Below, piece by piece: positions 53,288 to 61,555 of a stretch of DNA of 64,000 nt (its first letter is position 1; the number at the start of each line of letters is the position of its first letter). The notes under the pieces were generated by a model that saw only the letters and a program-made list of their open reading frames with translations, was not told where the DNA came from and did not search any database. Both the position numbers and the translations under genes were made by a program. The DNA is taken from positions 30,440-94,439 of the forward strand of contig CAMFGY010000017.1 in NCBI GenBank assembly GCA_945952065.1, given 5' to 3'. The stretch is from an uncultured Burkholderiales bacterium. GTDB lineage: Bacteria > Pseudomonadota > Gammaproteobacteria > Burkholderiales > Burkholderiaceae_C.

Positions 53288-53317
53288 GCCCCGGGTCAAT
53301 CGACGCGGGGCTTTTTT
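53288..53317. terminator. Intrinsic terminator between sco and rpoH
   Basis: GCCCCG (53288-53293) pairs with CGGGGC (53306-53311), followed by six T on the + strand. The opposite strand has AAA-rich flanks (53276-53287) that give a T tract for the minus-strand rpoH transcript, so it probably works both ways. Confidence 0.87.
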
Positions 53318-53364
53318 CATTGAACCAGCCGGGCCAAGGAGCAAAGGTCCGGTGGCTGAGTCCT

Positions 53365-54279
53365 TCAGGCGGGAGTCAAGGCCTTGCGCATTTTCTTCAT
53401 CGCCGCGACCTCGATCTGGCGAATCCGCTCGGCGCTGACGCCATATTCGGCCGCCAATTCGTGCAGCGTCATGCCGCCGCTGGCGTCGTCATTGACCTTC
53501 AGCCAGCGCTCTTCGACGATGCGGCGGCTGCGCTCGTCCAGGGCTTCCAGCGCACGGGTGATGCCGTCGCCCGCCAAAGCGTCGCGGGCCTGAGCTTCCA
53601 GCACGCGGGTGGGCTCCTGGGACTCGTCCGCCAGATAGGCGATGGGGGTGAAAGACTCGCCGTCGTCGTCGGTTTGCGGCTCCAGCGCCACATCGCCGCC
53701 CGACATGCGGGTCTCCATCTCCAGCACTTCCTCGCGCTTGACATTGAGCTCTTTGGCCACATGCTCCAGCTGCGCTTCGCTCAGGCTGTTGCGGTGGCTC
53801 AACTCGTCGCTCATGTCTTCCTTCATGCTGTGCTTCATCGAGCGCAGATTGAAGAACAACTTGCGTTGTGCCTTGGTGGTGGCCACTTTGACCATGCGCC
53901 AATTGCGCAGCACGTATTCGTGGATTTCAGCCTTGATCCAGTGCATGGCGTAGCTAACCAAGCGCACGCCCTGGTCGGGGTCATAGCGCTTGACGGCCTT
54001 CATCAGGCCCACATTGCCTTCTTGGATCAAATCGCCCTGAGGCAGACCGTAGCCCATGTATTGGCGGGAGATCGACACGACCAGACGCAGATGCGAGAGC
54101 ACCAGCTTTCCGGCGGCTTCCACATCGCCATGATCCCGCAGCCTGCGAGCAGCCGCGTTTTCTTCTTCGGGGCTCAGCAAGGGCAAGCGATTGATGGCAG
54201 AGATGTAAGCATCCAGATTGCCGAGCGAAGGCACCAGCGACCAAGGGTCACGCACCGTCAAAGCAGCAGGATTGGACAT
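53365..54279 (-). CDS. rpoH: RNA polymerase heat-shock sigma factor (sigma-32)
   Basis: This is the alternative sigma factor for heat-shock chaperone and protease genes. The 304-residue protein has region 2 (GDLIQEGNVGLMKAVKRYDP and LVSYAMHWIKAEIHEYVLRN), the RpoH box (TKAQRKLFFNLRS), and region 4 helix-turn-helix (TLHELAAEYGVSAERIRQIE). The ATG at 54279 (MSNPAAL) is chosen: AAGGAAG lies about nine bases upstream, whereas nearer ATGs at 54288 and 54285 touch it. The promoter carries a CIRCE operator. Confidence 0.96.
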   Translation of the reverse strand: MSNPAALTVRDPWSLVPSLGNLDAYISAINRLPLLSPEEENAAARRLRDHGDVEAAGKLVLSHLRLVVSISRQYMGYGLPQGDLIQEGNVGLMKAVKRYDPDQGVRLVSYAMHWIKAEIHEYVLRNWRMVKVATTKAQRKLFFNLRSMKHSMKEDMSDELSHRNSLSEAQLEHVAKELNVKREEVLEMETRMSGGDVALEPQTDDDGESFTPIAYLADESQEPTRVLEAQARDALAGDGITRALEALDERSRRIVEERWLKVNDDASGGMTLHELAAEYGVSAERIRQIEVAAMKKMRKALTPA

Positions 54280-54328
54280 CGTCATCATCTTCCTTCTCAA
54301 AGCAAACCTTCTCGGTTCGACGGAATCA

Positions 54329-54358
54329 ATATTAGCACTCTCAGTGAATGAGTGCCAA
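54329..54358 (-). promoter_or_regulatory. rpoH promoter overlapped by a CIRCE (HrcA) operator
   Basis: TTAGCACTC (54332-54340), nine bases, then GAGTGCCAA (54350-54358): one mismatch from the CIRCE consensus TTAGCACTC-N9-GAGTGCTAA. Read on the minus strand, TTGGCA (54358-54353) and TAATAT (54334-54329) make a good sigma-70 promoter with an 18-base spacer that lies exactly over the operator. HrcA would therefore repress rpoH directly. Confidence 0.88.
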
Positions 54359-54445
54359 AGTTCAGGGGGTTTTTCGGAAATGACTGAAAACAGCGCCCTC
54401 TAGCGAGGGTGTTCACTAACTTCTATGCGGAGCAGTTCCGAAATC

Positions 54446-54955
54446 TCAGTCCATCAGGCCGAAATCGGGGCTGGCGACCATGGCTTCGATGTCCAGCAAG
54501 ATCAGCATGCGCTCGCCGATTTTGCCCAGCCCGGTGATGAAGCGGGCATCCAGGGCTGCACTCACCTCGGGCCTGGGTTTGATTTGCTCGCTGTTGAGCT
54601 CGAGCACGTCGGAGACGGCATCGACCACCACACCCACCACGCGCTGGCACACGTTCAAGACGATCACCACCGTGAAGGCGTTGTACTCGCCGGACTGACC
54701 CAGGCGCAAACGCAGGTCAACAATCGGCACGATCACCCCGCGCAAATTCACCACGCCTTTGACGAAGGCGGGTGCGTTGGCCACCCGGGTGGGGACCTCA
54801 TACGAGCGGATTTCTTGGACGCGCAAGATGTCCAGCCCGTACTCCTCTTCGCCGACATGGAAGGTCAAAAACTGTCGGGAGTCAGCGCGCGAAGCTTGGT
54901 CGGAAGTCAGCGCAATCGATGAGCCTTGGCTCGCGATCAATTCGTTGGAGCTCAT
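54446..54955 (-). CDS. cheW: Chemotaxis scaffold protein CheW
   Basis: CheW couples chemoreceptors to CheA. The 169-residue protein has the CheW core QFLTFHVGEEEYGLDILRV, VKGVVNLRGVIVPIVDLR and VVGVVVDAVSDVLEL. It stands alone, with no other che genes adjacent. The start at 54955 is chosen by family length; a longer frame opens at 55033. No clear ribosome binding site precedes either. Confidence 0.93.
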   Translation of the reverse strand: MSSNELIASQGSSIALTSDQASRADSRQFLTFHVGEEEYGLDILRVQEIRSYEVPTRVANAPAFVKGVVNLRGVIVPIVDLRLRLGQSGEYNAFTVVIVLNVCQRVVGVVVDAVSDVLELNSEQIKPRPEVSAALDARFITGLGKIGERMLILLDIEAMVASPDFGLMD

Positions 54956-55199
54956 GAGTGATGTGAAAAGGATTGGACGGGAAGGAGTCGGAGTGCTGAT
55001 GATTCTGCACCTTTTTGGCTCCTGCTGATCCATTGAAGAACCGGGCTGCGCTTCGTTTTATTGCAGGCCATGCGGCTGTGTTGGAGGGCCTGAGGGTCGC
55101 GTCAGCGGGGCACAATAGCCCAGAGAAGGTTCCGGGGCGACCCGATGAGCGCCGCAGGCCGAGCGTGGCGGGGGCATTGAATCAAGAGGTGTGACGCGG

Positions 55200-55961
55200 A
55201 TGAAGACCAGAATAATGCGAACCCTGAGGGCGCTCGCAGTGGCGGCTGCGTGGCTGGTGGGCTCGACTTGGGCACTCGCTGGCGCAGCCCCGGACATCGA
55301 CTTGCCCTGTCAGCCACTGCCAATGGGCTTTGATTCCGAAAAGTTGGCGTGGCATGCGCACCCTTTGTCTAAGTTCAAGCGCGACACCCGATATGCCCGG
55401 GTGTCGAACGAGGGCCGCGCTGCGCTCTTGGCCGAGGCGGATGGCTCGGCCTCCTTGTTTGTTGCCAGCCCCAAGCCGGTGGCCATGCTGGCAACGCCGC
55501 CTTGGCTGGCTTGGCAATGGAAGGTCCAGGATCTGGTGCCGGGCGCGGACAACCGCGACAAGCGCCGCGAAGATGCGCCGGCGCGCCTGGTGCTGGCCTT
55601 CGACGGCGATATGAAGAAGCTGCCCGCCAAAGAACAGCGCAAGTTCAAACTGGCCAAGGCCTTGCTGGGCGTGTCGCCACCCTATGCGGTCTTGATGTAC
55701 ATCTGGAGCGAGCAGTGGCCCGTGGGCACCGTGATTCCATCGGCGCACAGCAGCCGGGTGCAAATGGTCGTGGCGAGTTCGGGCAAAGAGGGTTTGGGTC
55801 AGTGGCAGCATTTGCAACGCCATCTGGCGCAGGACTATCGCCAAGCTTTCGGCGAAGCCCCAGGTGCCTTGTTGGCCGTGGCCGTGATGACGGACACAGA
55901 CAACACCGGCCAAAAAGCACGCGCTTGGTATGCCAACCTGGAATTGACCTGCCAGCCATGA
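55200..55961 (+). CDS. DUF3047 family secreted protein
   Basis: The 253-residue protein has a signal peptide (hydrophobic ALAVAAAWLVGSTWALA). The body matches the DUF3047 pattern: LAWQWKVQDLVPGADNRDK, ARLVLAFDGD, LMYIWSEQWPVGTVIPS and VMTDTDNTGQKARAWYANL. Function unknown. AAGAGG ten bases before the ATG supports 55200 over GTG 55191. The last codons overlap the next gene (ATGA), so the two are coupled. Confidence 0.85.
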   Translation: MKTRIMRTLRALAVAAAWLVGSTWALAGAAPDIDLPCQPLPMGFDSEKLAWHAHPLSKFKRDTRYARVSNEGRAALLAEADGSASLFVASPKPVAMLATPPWLAWQWKVQDLVPGADNRDKRREDAPARLVLAFDGDMKKLPAKEQRKFKLAKALLGVSPPYAVLMYIWSEQWPVGTVIPSAHSSRVQMVVASSGKEGLGQWQHLQRHLAQDYRQAFGEAPGALLAVAVMTDTDNTGQKARAWYANLELTCQP

Positions 55962-57526
55962 ACAAGGCCTTCATGAAGTTGATGGGTTTATGGCTCAGTT
56001 CCTTGCTGCTGGTGGGCTGCAGCAGCCTGCCGGCTCCTCAGACAGGGCCCCGATGGCCGGCCACGAATGCCGGTGACCAGCCCAGCCGCTTGAAGCAGGC
56101 TTTGGCGGATGTTCGGCGAGAGCAGCACAAGCCCGGTTTGAACGGCTTCAAAGGCTTGGCCGAAAGTGACCGTGCATTGATTGCCCGGCTGGCTTTGATC
56201 CAAGCTGCCGATCACGCCCTGGATTTGCAGTACTACATCTGGCGCAACGACGCTTCAGGTCGCCTGTTGGCGCATCAATTGCTGAAAGCAGCGGATCGTG
56301 GGGTCAAGGTGCGGGTGCTGCTGGATGACCATGGCGTGGCTCTTGATGATGAGACCTTGTTGGCGCTGGCCGCACACCCCAATCTTGAGATCCGGCTTTT
56401 CAATCCGACCTCTTATCGCGACTTCCAGCTCTTGGGCACGGTGTTGGAATTCCAACGCACCAATCGCCGCATGCACAACAAAGCGTTGATCGCTGACGGC
56501 CAGATGGCGATTCTGGGCGGACGCAATATCGGTGATGAGTATTTCTCAGCGGCGAGCCAGGTCCAGTTTGGCGATATGGATGTGCTGGTGCATGGACCGG
56601 TGTTGGCCGAAGTGGAGCGGGCGTTTGAACGCTATTGGCAGGCGCCCGCCACCTATGCCATCGAAACGCTTCGCGGGCGCGCTGCAAGTGCTGCCGATCT
56701 CACCCAACTCCGACAAGGGCTGCAGCAGTCCCTGCAATCGCCGGAGGACTTGCCGTTCTTGCAAGAAGTGGCCGAGAGCATGCAGCAACTGGTGCAGGCC
56801 AAGGCCTCGGACTTTGCTTGGGGGCGTGCGCAGCTGTTGGTGGACGATCCGGCAAAGATCGGCCGCGCGGTGGACGACACCCGAGGCCATTTGTTGGAAC
56901 AGTTGCGCCAGTTGGGGGGCATGAACCCCCAGCGTGAGTTGCTGATTGTTTCGCCCTATTTCGTGCCGGGTGCGCCCGGCAGCGAGGCCTTGGCGAGACT
57001 GGCTGCCTCGGGCGTGAAAGTGACGGTGTTGACCAATTCACTGGCCGCGACTGACGTCGCCGCGGTACACGCGGGCTACAAGCATTACCGCCAAACCTTG
57101 GTGTCCGCTGGCGTTCGCCTGTACGAGCTCAAACCCTCGGCCAGCACGCCGCGCTCGCTGTCGCCTCCAAAACAAGCCGCTTCCATCGGCTCGTCCCGCG
57201 CTTCCTTGCATGCCAAGATGTTGGTGGTGGACCGAGAACGCATCTTCATCGGATCCCCCAATCTGGACCCACGCTCCATTCGCCTCAACACGGAGGTGGG
57301 TTTGATGTGTGATGCGCCCTCGCTGGCGCATTCCGTTGCCCAAGGTGTGGAGACGCATCTGGATCAAATTGCCTGGCGAGTGGCCCTGCAGGGCGAGCGC
57401 TTGGTCTGGCTAGAAGCGCAAGCCAATGCCCCCGCGCGCGTCTGGCAGCACGAACCCGAAACCTCCTGGCTGCAACGCAGCATGATCTGGATGCTCGGCT
57501 TGCTGCCTTTGGAGTCGCAGCTGTGA
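55958..57526 (+). CDS. Phospholipase D family lipoprotein, cardiolipin synthase C-like
   Basis: The 522-residue protein has a lipoprotein signal (LLLVGC) and two phospholipase D HKD motifs: RRMHNKALIADGQMAILGGR and SLHAKMLVVDRERIFIGSPN. The layout fits ClsC/YmdC-type cardiolipin synthases, which join phospholipids, though hydrolase activity is possible. The ATG at 55958 is the true start; the frame is open further upstream inside the DUF3047 gene. Confidence 0.9.
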   Translation: MNKAFMKLMGLWLSSLLLVGCSSLPAPQTGPRWPATNAGDQPSRLKQALADVRREQHKPGLNGFKGLAESDRALIARLALIQAADHALDLQYYIWRNDASGRLLAHQLLKAADRGVKVRVLLDDHGVALDDETLLALAAHPNLEIRLFNPTSYRDFQLLGTVLEFQRTNRRMHNKALIADGQMAILGGRNIGDEYFSAASQVQFGDMDVLVHGPVLAEVERAFERYWQAPATYAIETLRGRAASAADLTQLRQGLQQSLQSPEDLPFLQEVAESMQQLVQAKASDFAWGRAQLLVDDPAKIGRAVDDTRGHLLEQLRQLGGMNPQRELLIVSPYFVPGAPGSEALARLAASGVKVTVLTNSLAATDVAAVHAGYKHYRQTLVSAGVRLYELKPSASTPRSLSPPKQAASIGSSRASLHAKMLVVDRERIFIGSPNLDPRSIRLNTEVGLMCDAPSLAHSVAQGVETHLDQIAWRVALQGERLVWLEAQANAPARVWQHEPETSWLQRSMIWMLGLLPLESQL

Positions 57527-57751
57527 GTCTTTTGCTCAGGGCGGATCGGACCCGGGCCAATTGCCGTCTGGGTCAAAGGTGCAAGAAAACACCCTCTAAC
57601 CAGCACAAAGACTGGCTGATCTACCTTGGGGCAGGGCACCGCGCTCGCGCGCCCTGCAATGAAAAAGCCCCGTGGAGACGGGGCCTGCGATCGATGGATG
57701 GGCGCTGACTGCCAGCCGAGACAGGCTGGCCGCTAGATTCGACGATTCGAA
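57527..57751. other. Intergenic boundary between core chromosome and accessory region
   Basis: No gene is seen. It contains a minus-strand terminator (57662-57684) and GC-rich palindromes (GCGCTCGCGCGC near 57641). The gene content changes character across this gap, so an attachment site could lie here, but no tRNA end or duplicated core was identified. Confidence 0.4.
57662..57684 (-). terminator. Intrinsic terminator for the minus-strand XRE unit
   Basis: GCCCCGT (57667-57673) pairs with ACGGGGC (57678-57684) around GGAG. Read on the minus strand the hairpin is followed by five T (complement of AAAAA at 57662-57666). Confidence 0.85.
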
Positions 57752-57862
57752 TCAGACGTTAAAGTGAAAGATGGCCTTGGAGGTGCCATTTTTACTGGGT
57801 CTCAGCGCGGTTTGGCTCATTCCGTAGTCACTTCCGTATACATTTTTTGCGGACATCCCCAT
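57752..57862 (-). CDS. Possible 36-residue small protein behind the XRE regulator
   Basis: The short ORF (MGMSAKNVYGSDYGMSQ...) starts 20 bases after the XRE stop with TGAGGT about ten bases upstream of its first ATG, and ends before the shared terminator. Composition (Ser/Asn/Lys/Gly, ending KAIFHFNV) is unlike the Arg/Pro-rich shadow frames around it. No homologue is recognised. Confidence 0.35.
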   Translation of the reverse strand: MGMSAKNVYGSDYGMSQTALRPSKNGTSKAIFHFNV

Positions 57863-57882
57863 TCGGGTGACCTCACCCGTGT

Positions 57883-58113
57883 TCACTTGGTCTGCTCCGC
57901 CAAGAGATCGAGCACGTCGGTCTCCAGGATCGCGCCCAGCTTGCACAGGACCAGCAGGGACGGGTTGCCCACAGCGCGCTCGATCTGACTCACGTAGGTG
58001 CGATCCACATCCGCGCTCAGGGCGAGCGCCTCCTGCGACAAGCCACGCTTGCCCCGGAAGTCTTTCATGTTGCGCGCCAAGTCCTGACGCACTTGCTCGT
58101 AGTCTCGTCCCAT
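57883..58113 (-). CDS. XRE family helix-turn-helix regulator
   Basis: The 76-residue protein is almost only a Cro/C1-type domain: GLSQEALALSADVDRTYVSQIERAVGNPS, split by the usual turn. It resembles small autoregulators of mobile elements and restriction-modification controllers. The start is ATG 58113 (a TTG precedes it). A palindromic operator lies between it and the divergent lipoprotein gene. Confidence 0.9.
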   Translation of the reverse strand: MGRDYEQVRQDLARNMKDFRGKRGLSQEALALSADVDRTYVSQIERAVGNPSLLVLCKLGAILETDVLDLLAEQTK

Positions 58114-58155
58114 CAACCACGAGCATGGGCGTCATGAGACCTTTAATCCACGGAT

Positions 58156-58178
58156 TATATTCGACAATGTAGAATATA
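58156..58178. promoter_or_regulatory. Inverted repeat TATATTC-N9-GAATATA, probable XRE operator
   Basis: Seven-base arms at 58156-58162 and 58172-58178 with a nine-base spacer, in an AT-rich stretch between divergent genes. The position, about 43 bases from each start, fits control of both by the XRE protein. Confidence 0.6.
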
Positions 58179-58221
58179 GTCTTCATAATAAGCTCAACTT
58201 GGGATCAAAGGGAGCTGATGG

Positions 58222-59334
58222 ATGAGTGGACTCTGCTTTCGGATGCTGGCCGGGCTGGCCGTTGTGATGACCGTGACCGGCTGTGTCACGACACAGCCGC
58301 AGGCTGACGGCTCGACCAAGGTTCACCTCTCTTTGGGTGGCGTGTCCAAGGCCAGCCAAGGCAACGCAGCACCGCCTCCTGCTACCGAGGGTCACCCAGC
58401 AGTTGTTGCCAATCAAGCAAAGCCAGACCAAATCGCGCCGCCCGGCGCTCCTGGCATCCGTGCAACAGCGCTGGCAGGCCTCTTCAGCAAGCACCCTTTC
58501 GACGGAACTCCCAAGACCTACTTCCCCCGCGCGGCTGTCACGGTCACGGACTGGTCCCGTAGTGACTGCTGGATCGGTACGGCCACCATCTGGTGGAGCA
58601 AGACCAAGTCCGAAGCCGTACCCGCCTTTTCGGTGTGCTGGGGACAGTCGGTGGGGTACGCGGTCAACAACGCCGCCAACCTGCACCTCTTCATGCAGCA
58701 GATGGCGGTCGAGCACAGCGGCAATGTCCGCACTGTTGGCCCCAAGCCGCCCATGCTGGCCATCCCCGACCGGCAGCCGATCAGCGAGCGGCAGCAGCTC
58801 GCCTTCCAGGGGTTTATCCAGCAACTGGTGCTCGACACCGGATGGCAGCCGGGCGCACCGACCAATCTCTGGTTGGTAGGGTATGACGCCAACGCGGTCA
58901 TCAAGCCAACCGTGCCTCCTGCCTCCAGCAACGGAGCGTCGCAGCCCGTGGACGCCAAGACCAAGGCGCAGCTCGAACAGGCGTTGAGCTGCACTGTCAT
59001 CGGTCCACGATTTGAACTGGCTGAGTCGCTGCTCAAGCACTCGGGATGGAATCCCGATCAAGGCGTCACGCCGGTCACGCTCGCCGAGCCCGTCAAGGTC
59101 TATGGGTTCATCGTCCGCAAGGTAGCGGTGTCACGTGACGGGGGTGAGCAAACCTACCGCAGCTACTTGCCCGGCCTCACGGTCCAGCAGATTGCGAAAT
59201 CAGGCTCGTTGAAGCTGGGCAAGGACGGCAAGACCTATGGCCGTTTGACCAAGGCCGGCGTGTTGTCGGCGGGCATGGAGGGCGGCGAAGCCACGCTGAC
59301 CTGCACAGTCAACACCGAAGGTTCGGAGGGCTGA
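58222..59334 (+). CDS. Hypothetical lipoprotein of the accessory region
   Basis: I do not recognise this 370-residue protein. It has a signal peptide with lipobox TVTGC, then a Pro/Ala/Gln-rich linker, and a soluble domain with two Cys (RSDCWIGTATIWWSK and FSVCWGQSVGYAVNN) that may form a disulfide, plus a C-terminal beta-rich part. GGGAG seven bases before the ATG is a good ribosome binding site. It is followed after two bases by the zinc-ribbon gene, so the two form an operon divergent from the XRE gene. Confidence 0.8.
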   Translation: MSGLCFRMLAGLAVVMTVTGCVTTQPQADGSTKVHLSLGGVSKASQGNAAPPPATEGHPAVVANQAKPDQIAPPGAPGIRATALAGLFSKHPFDGTPKTYFPRAAVTVTDWSRSDCWIGTATIWWSKTKSEAVPAFSVCWGQSVGYAVNNAANLHLFMQQMAVEHSGNVRTVGPKPPMLAIPDRQPISERQQLAFQGFIQQLVLDTGWQPGAPTNLWLVGYDANAVIKPTVPPASSNGASQPVDAKTKAQLEQALSCTVIGPRFELAESLLKHSGWNPDQGVTPVTLAEPVKVYGFIVRKVAVSRDGGEQTYRSYLPGLTVQQIAKSGSLKLGKDGKTYGRLTKAGVLSAGMEGGEATLTCTVNTEGSEG

Positions 59335-59336
59335 GC

Positions 59337-59804
59337 ATGTCGATGCAATGCCCGAGCTGCGGCAGCACCCACATCCAGCCGATGGCTGTCGTGCATGCAG
59401 GCGGCACGCAGCAGTTCCACGCAACGCACACGGCGGTCACTTCAGATGGGCAGTTCGTTCAAGGCAGCAGCCAGGGCTCGCAGTCCACGGCGTTGGCTCA
59501 GCATTGCGCCCCGCCTGCGCCGCCATCACCGCTGCCGTTCATTGGAGCCTATGGGATTGGCGGCATCATCATCTACATGTCGATGACGGTGTGCCCGTTG
59601 TTGGCGCGTGAGTGCGTATACGTCGGCATGGCAGGCCTGCGCTACAACTGGAAGCAAGCGGCTGTCGGCTTGGGACTCATCGCGCTGGGCTGGCTGCTGA
59701 TGAAGGGCTGGCGTACCCAGGCGAAGGTCTACAGTGCCGCGAAACGCCTGTGGCAGAGCACGTGGTTTTGCCATACGTGCGGGCAGGCACATCGCAGGAC
59801 ATGA
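59337..59804 (+). CDS. Hypothetical zinc-ribbon membrane protein
   Basis: The 155-residue protein starts with a zinc-ribbon half (MQCPSCGSTHIQP) and ends with a second Cys pair (FCHTCGQAHRR), so the termini may form one or two zinc sites in the cytoplasm. Two hydrophobic segments lie between (PFIGAYGIGGIIIYMSMTV and AAVGLGLIALGWLLMKGW). It is coupled to the upstream lipoprotein gene; the pair may act together at the envelope. Function unknown. Confidence 0.78.
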   Translation: MSMQCPSCGSTHIQPMAVVHAGGTQQFHATHTAVTSDGQFVQGSSQGSQSTALAQHCAPPAPPSPLPFIGAYGIGGIIIYMSMTVCPLLARECVYVGMAGLRYNWKQAAVGLGLIALGWLLMKGWRTQAKVYSAAKRLWQSTWFCHTCGQAHRRT

Positions 59805-59811
59805 TCGGTAC

Positions 59812-59852
59812 GCACCCGTTATCGTAGTTACCGTAATTACGATAACGGGTGC
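59812..59852. repeat. 15-bp perfect inverted repeat between convergent genes
   Basis: GCACCCGTTATCGTA (59812-59826) and TACGATAACGGGTGC (59838-59852) with an 11-base centre. It lies between the stop codons of the zinc-ribbon and AAA+ genes. There is no T tract, so it is either a factor-independent stop for both strands or a protein-binding site. Its CGTTATCGTA core resembles the CGTTATAGTA repeats at 61451 and 61517. Confidence 0.75.
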
Positions 59853-59857
59853 ATAGA

Positions 59858-61438
59858 CTACCGCTGGACAGTCAAGCCAGCGGTGAAACCGATACTACGT
59901 TTCCCACCGTCCGAAACCAGCTGTAGGTCCTTGGGGCGGATGTGATCGCGCAGATCCCGTGCGGCATGCCCAAGCGCCCGTCGCAATGCCAGGCCCAGAC
60001 TTCGCGGTGGCAAGTGCTTCAACTTCTCCAGAACGGCCCCGTCGAGAGAGGGTACGAAGGCAGAACCCCAGCTGGCTTCGGCACGCATTCGTCCATAGAT
60101 GTTCTGCGCGATTCGTGCGATCTGATCGGGCGTGGGTGCTTGGACATGCAGCACCGTGAGCCGCGACAGCAATGGGCTCGGGATGCCATCCACACTGTTT
60201 GCCGTCGCGATCCAGTTCACGTGGCTGGCATCGATGGTGAAATCACGAATAGAGAGGTCCGTGAAGGACCGTGCGCTGCGGGGCTCAAGAAGGGTGTATA
60301 GCGCCGCCAATGGGTCGTACTGGCGCACCTGCTCAGTCTTGTCCAGTTCATCCAAGACCACGACGGGGTTGGCCTTTGGCTGGTAGGCAAGCAGTTCGAA
60401 CAGGAGGCCAGGCTCGGAATTACTCCAGAAGGCTTCTGACCCAGCCAGTGGAGAACCAGATTGGGCGCTTGCCATGTCGAACACACGGAAGGGCAAGGCC
60501 AGCCTTTCCGCCAGCCAGCGAGCCGCTTCTGTTTTGCCGATGCCCGCAGGCCCGACCAGCAGTAGCGGCGACCAGGCAACGCGGCCATCGCCCATCGCAT
60601 TGAGGGCAAAGTGATCGTGCAGCATCTCGCCCAGCTCGCTGAAGTTCGGGAAGGCCTGGGTGAACTCTTCGATCAGAAGGTCCCACTCGTCGGGCAGCAT
60701 GCCGAGCGTGCGCCGCTCATGGCCGGCCGCCCGGATGCGCTCCGCAATCTGCTGGGCACGCTTGAACTTTTCGTCTGCCTTCGCGCGATGGCGGTCAACA
60801 AATTGCTTGAGGCCGGAAGCGTCCAGAAAGGTGATCAACGGCGCGTGCTTGTCGTCAATCGTAGTGCCGCTGCTATCGCGTGCGGGGACCGGGCTGTCGG
60901 GCAGGTCTTTCTTGGTGGCTTCGGTGCGACTGGGTGCATCGCGATCAGTAGTGCTGCTCCCACGCTCGGCATCCGCCAACTCCAAGGCCTTCGCAGCTCT
61001 CTTGAAACGCTGGATGTCCTCTGCGAACAGTCCGACCACTTGCTCGTGCGCAGGGCACCGAGCACCTTGGGGGGCATTGGCATCGCCACCGAAAACCGGA
61101 GCGCCGCACACAGGGCAGCACTGCTGGGCGGCGTGCCGAGCCTGTTCCACCACGTCGAGCAAGGCGCGCTCCCGCTGGATGCTGGCATCGGAGACCTCGA
61201 CTCGGACAGCCAGCTTCTCCCTGGTGGCAGTGACACAGAACAGCGGACGGCGTTGGTAGTCACTGCGATGCATCAACCGCTCGCATTGATCGATCAACTC
61301 GGTGACCACGGCGAGATGGCCTGGGGCGGGCTGAAACACCTGCTTCGCCAGCCATGGGTGTAGTCGCTTCAGCTCTTCGATGGCCTCTTGGTACTCTCGG
61401 CGTCGCATGGGCCGGTACTTTCGTTGCAGGTCGGACAT
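59858..61438 (-). CDS. AAA+ ATPase with zinc-binding N-terminal region
   Basis: The 526-residue protein has an N-terminal helical part with a possible zinc cluster (CCPVCGAPVFGG and CPAHEQ), an acidic linker, and a C-terminal AAA+ module: Walker A LLVGPAGIGKTEAARWLA, Walker B NPVVVLDELDKTE, sensor 1 NWIATANSVDGIPSPLLSR. The AAA part resembles Lon-type ATPases without any protease domain. GGAG lies six bases before the ATG. It is divergent from the helix-turn-helix gene, with similar operators before each. A client or partner is not evident. Confidence 0.85.
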   Translation of the reverse strand: MSDLQRKYRPMRRREYQEAIEELKRLHPWLAKQVFQPAPGHLAVVTELIDQCERLMHRSDYQRRPLFCVTATREKLAVRVEVSDASIQRERALLDVVEQARHAAQQCCPVCGAPVFGGDANAPQGARCPAHEQVVGLFAEDIQRFKRAAKALELADAERGSSTTDRDAPSRTEATKKDLPDSPVPARDSSGTTIDDKHAPLITFLDASGLKQFVDRHRAKADEKFKRAQQIAERIRAAGHERRTLGMLPDEWDLLIEEFTQAFPNFSELGEMLHDHFALNAMGDGRVAWSPLLLVGPAGIGKTEAARWLAERLALPFRVFDMASAQSGSPLAGSEAFWSNSEPGLLFELLAYQPKANPVVVLDELDKTEQVRQYDPLAALYTLLEPRSARSFTDLSIRDFTIDASHVNWIATANSVDGIPSPLLSRLTVLHVQAPTPDQIARIAQNIYGRMRAEASWGSAFVPSLDGAVLEKLKHLPPRSLGLALRRALGHAARDLRDHIRPKDLQLVSDGGKRSIGFTAGLTVQR

Positions 61439-61450
61439 GGTGCGCTCCAG

Positions 61451-61538
61451 CTAACTATAAATTACTATAACGTAGCAAACGGAGCATGCCAAGCCTTGGC
61501 TGGGCAATGGTCGCCTTGTTATAGTGATTTACTGTTAG
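61451..61538. promoter_or_regulatory. Divergent promoter region with two near-identical 22-bp repeats
   Basis: Copy 1, on the minus strand at 61472-61451: CGTTATAGTAATTTATAGTT+AG. Copy 2, on the plus strand at 61517-61538: TGTTATAGTGATTTACTGTT+AG. They match at 18 of 22 positions and each faces its own gene, containing TATAGT as a possible -10 box. This suggests one regulator controls both genes in the same way. Confidence 0.65.
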
Positions 61539-61555
61539 AACAATGTAGGTGCCGT

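Noticed and set aside
55502..55957. Long upstream extension of the PLD frame inside the DUF3047 gene
   Set aside because: The lipoprotein signal starts at the ATG at 55958, which overlaps the DUF3047 stop as ATGA; the extension is an Arg-rich shadow.
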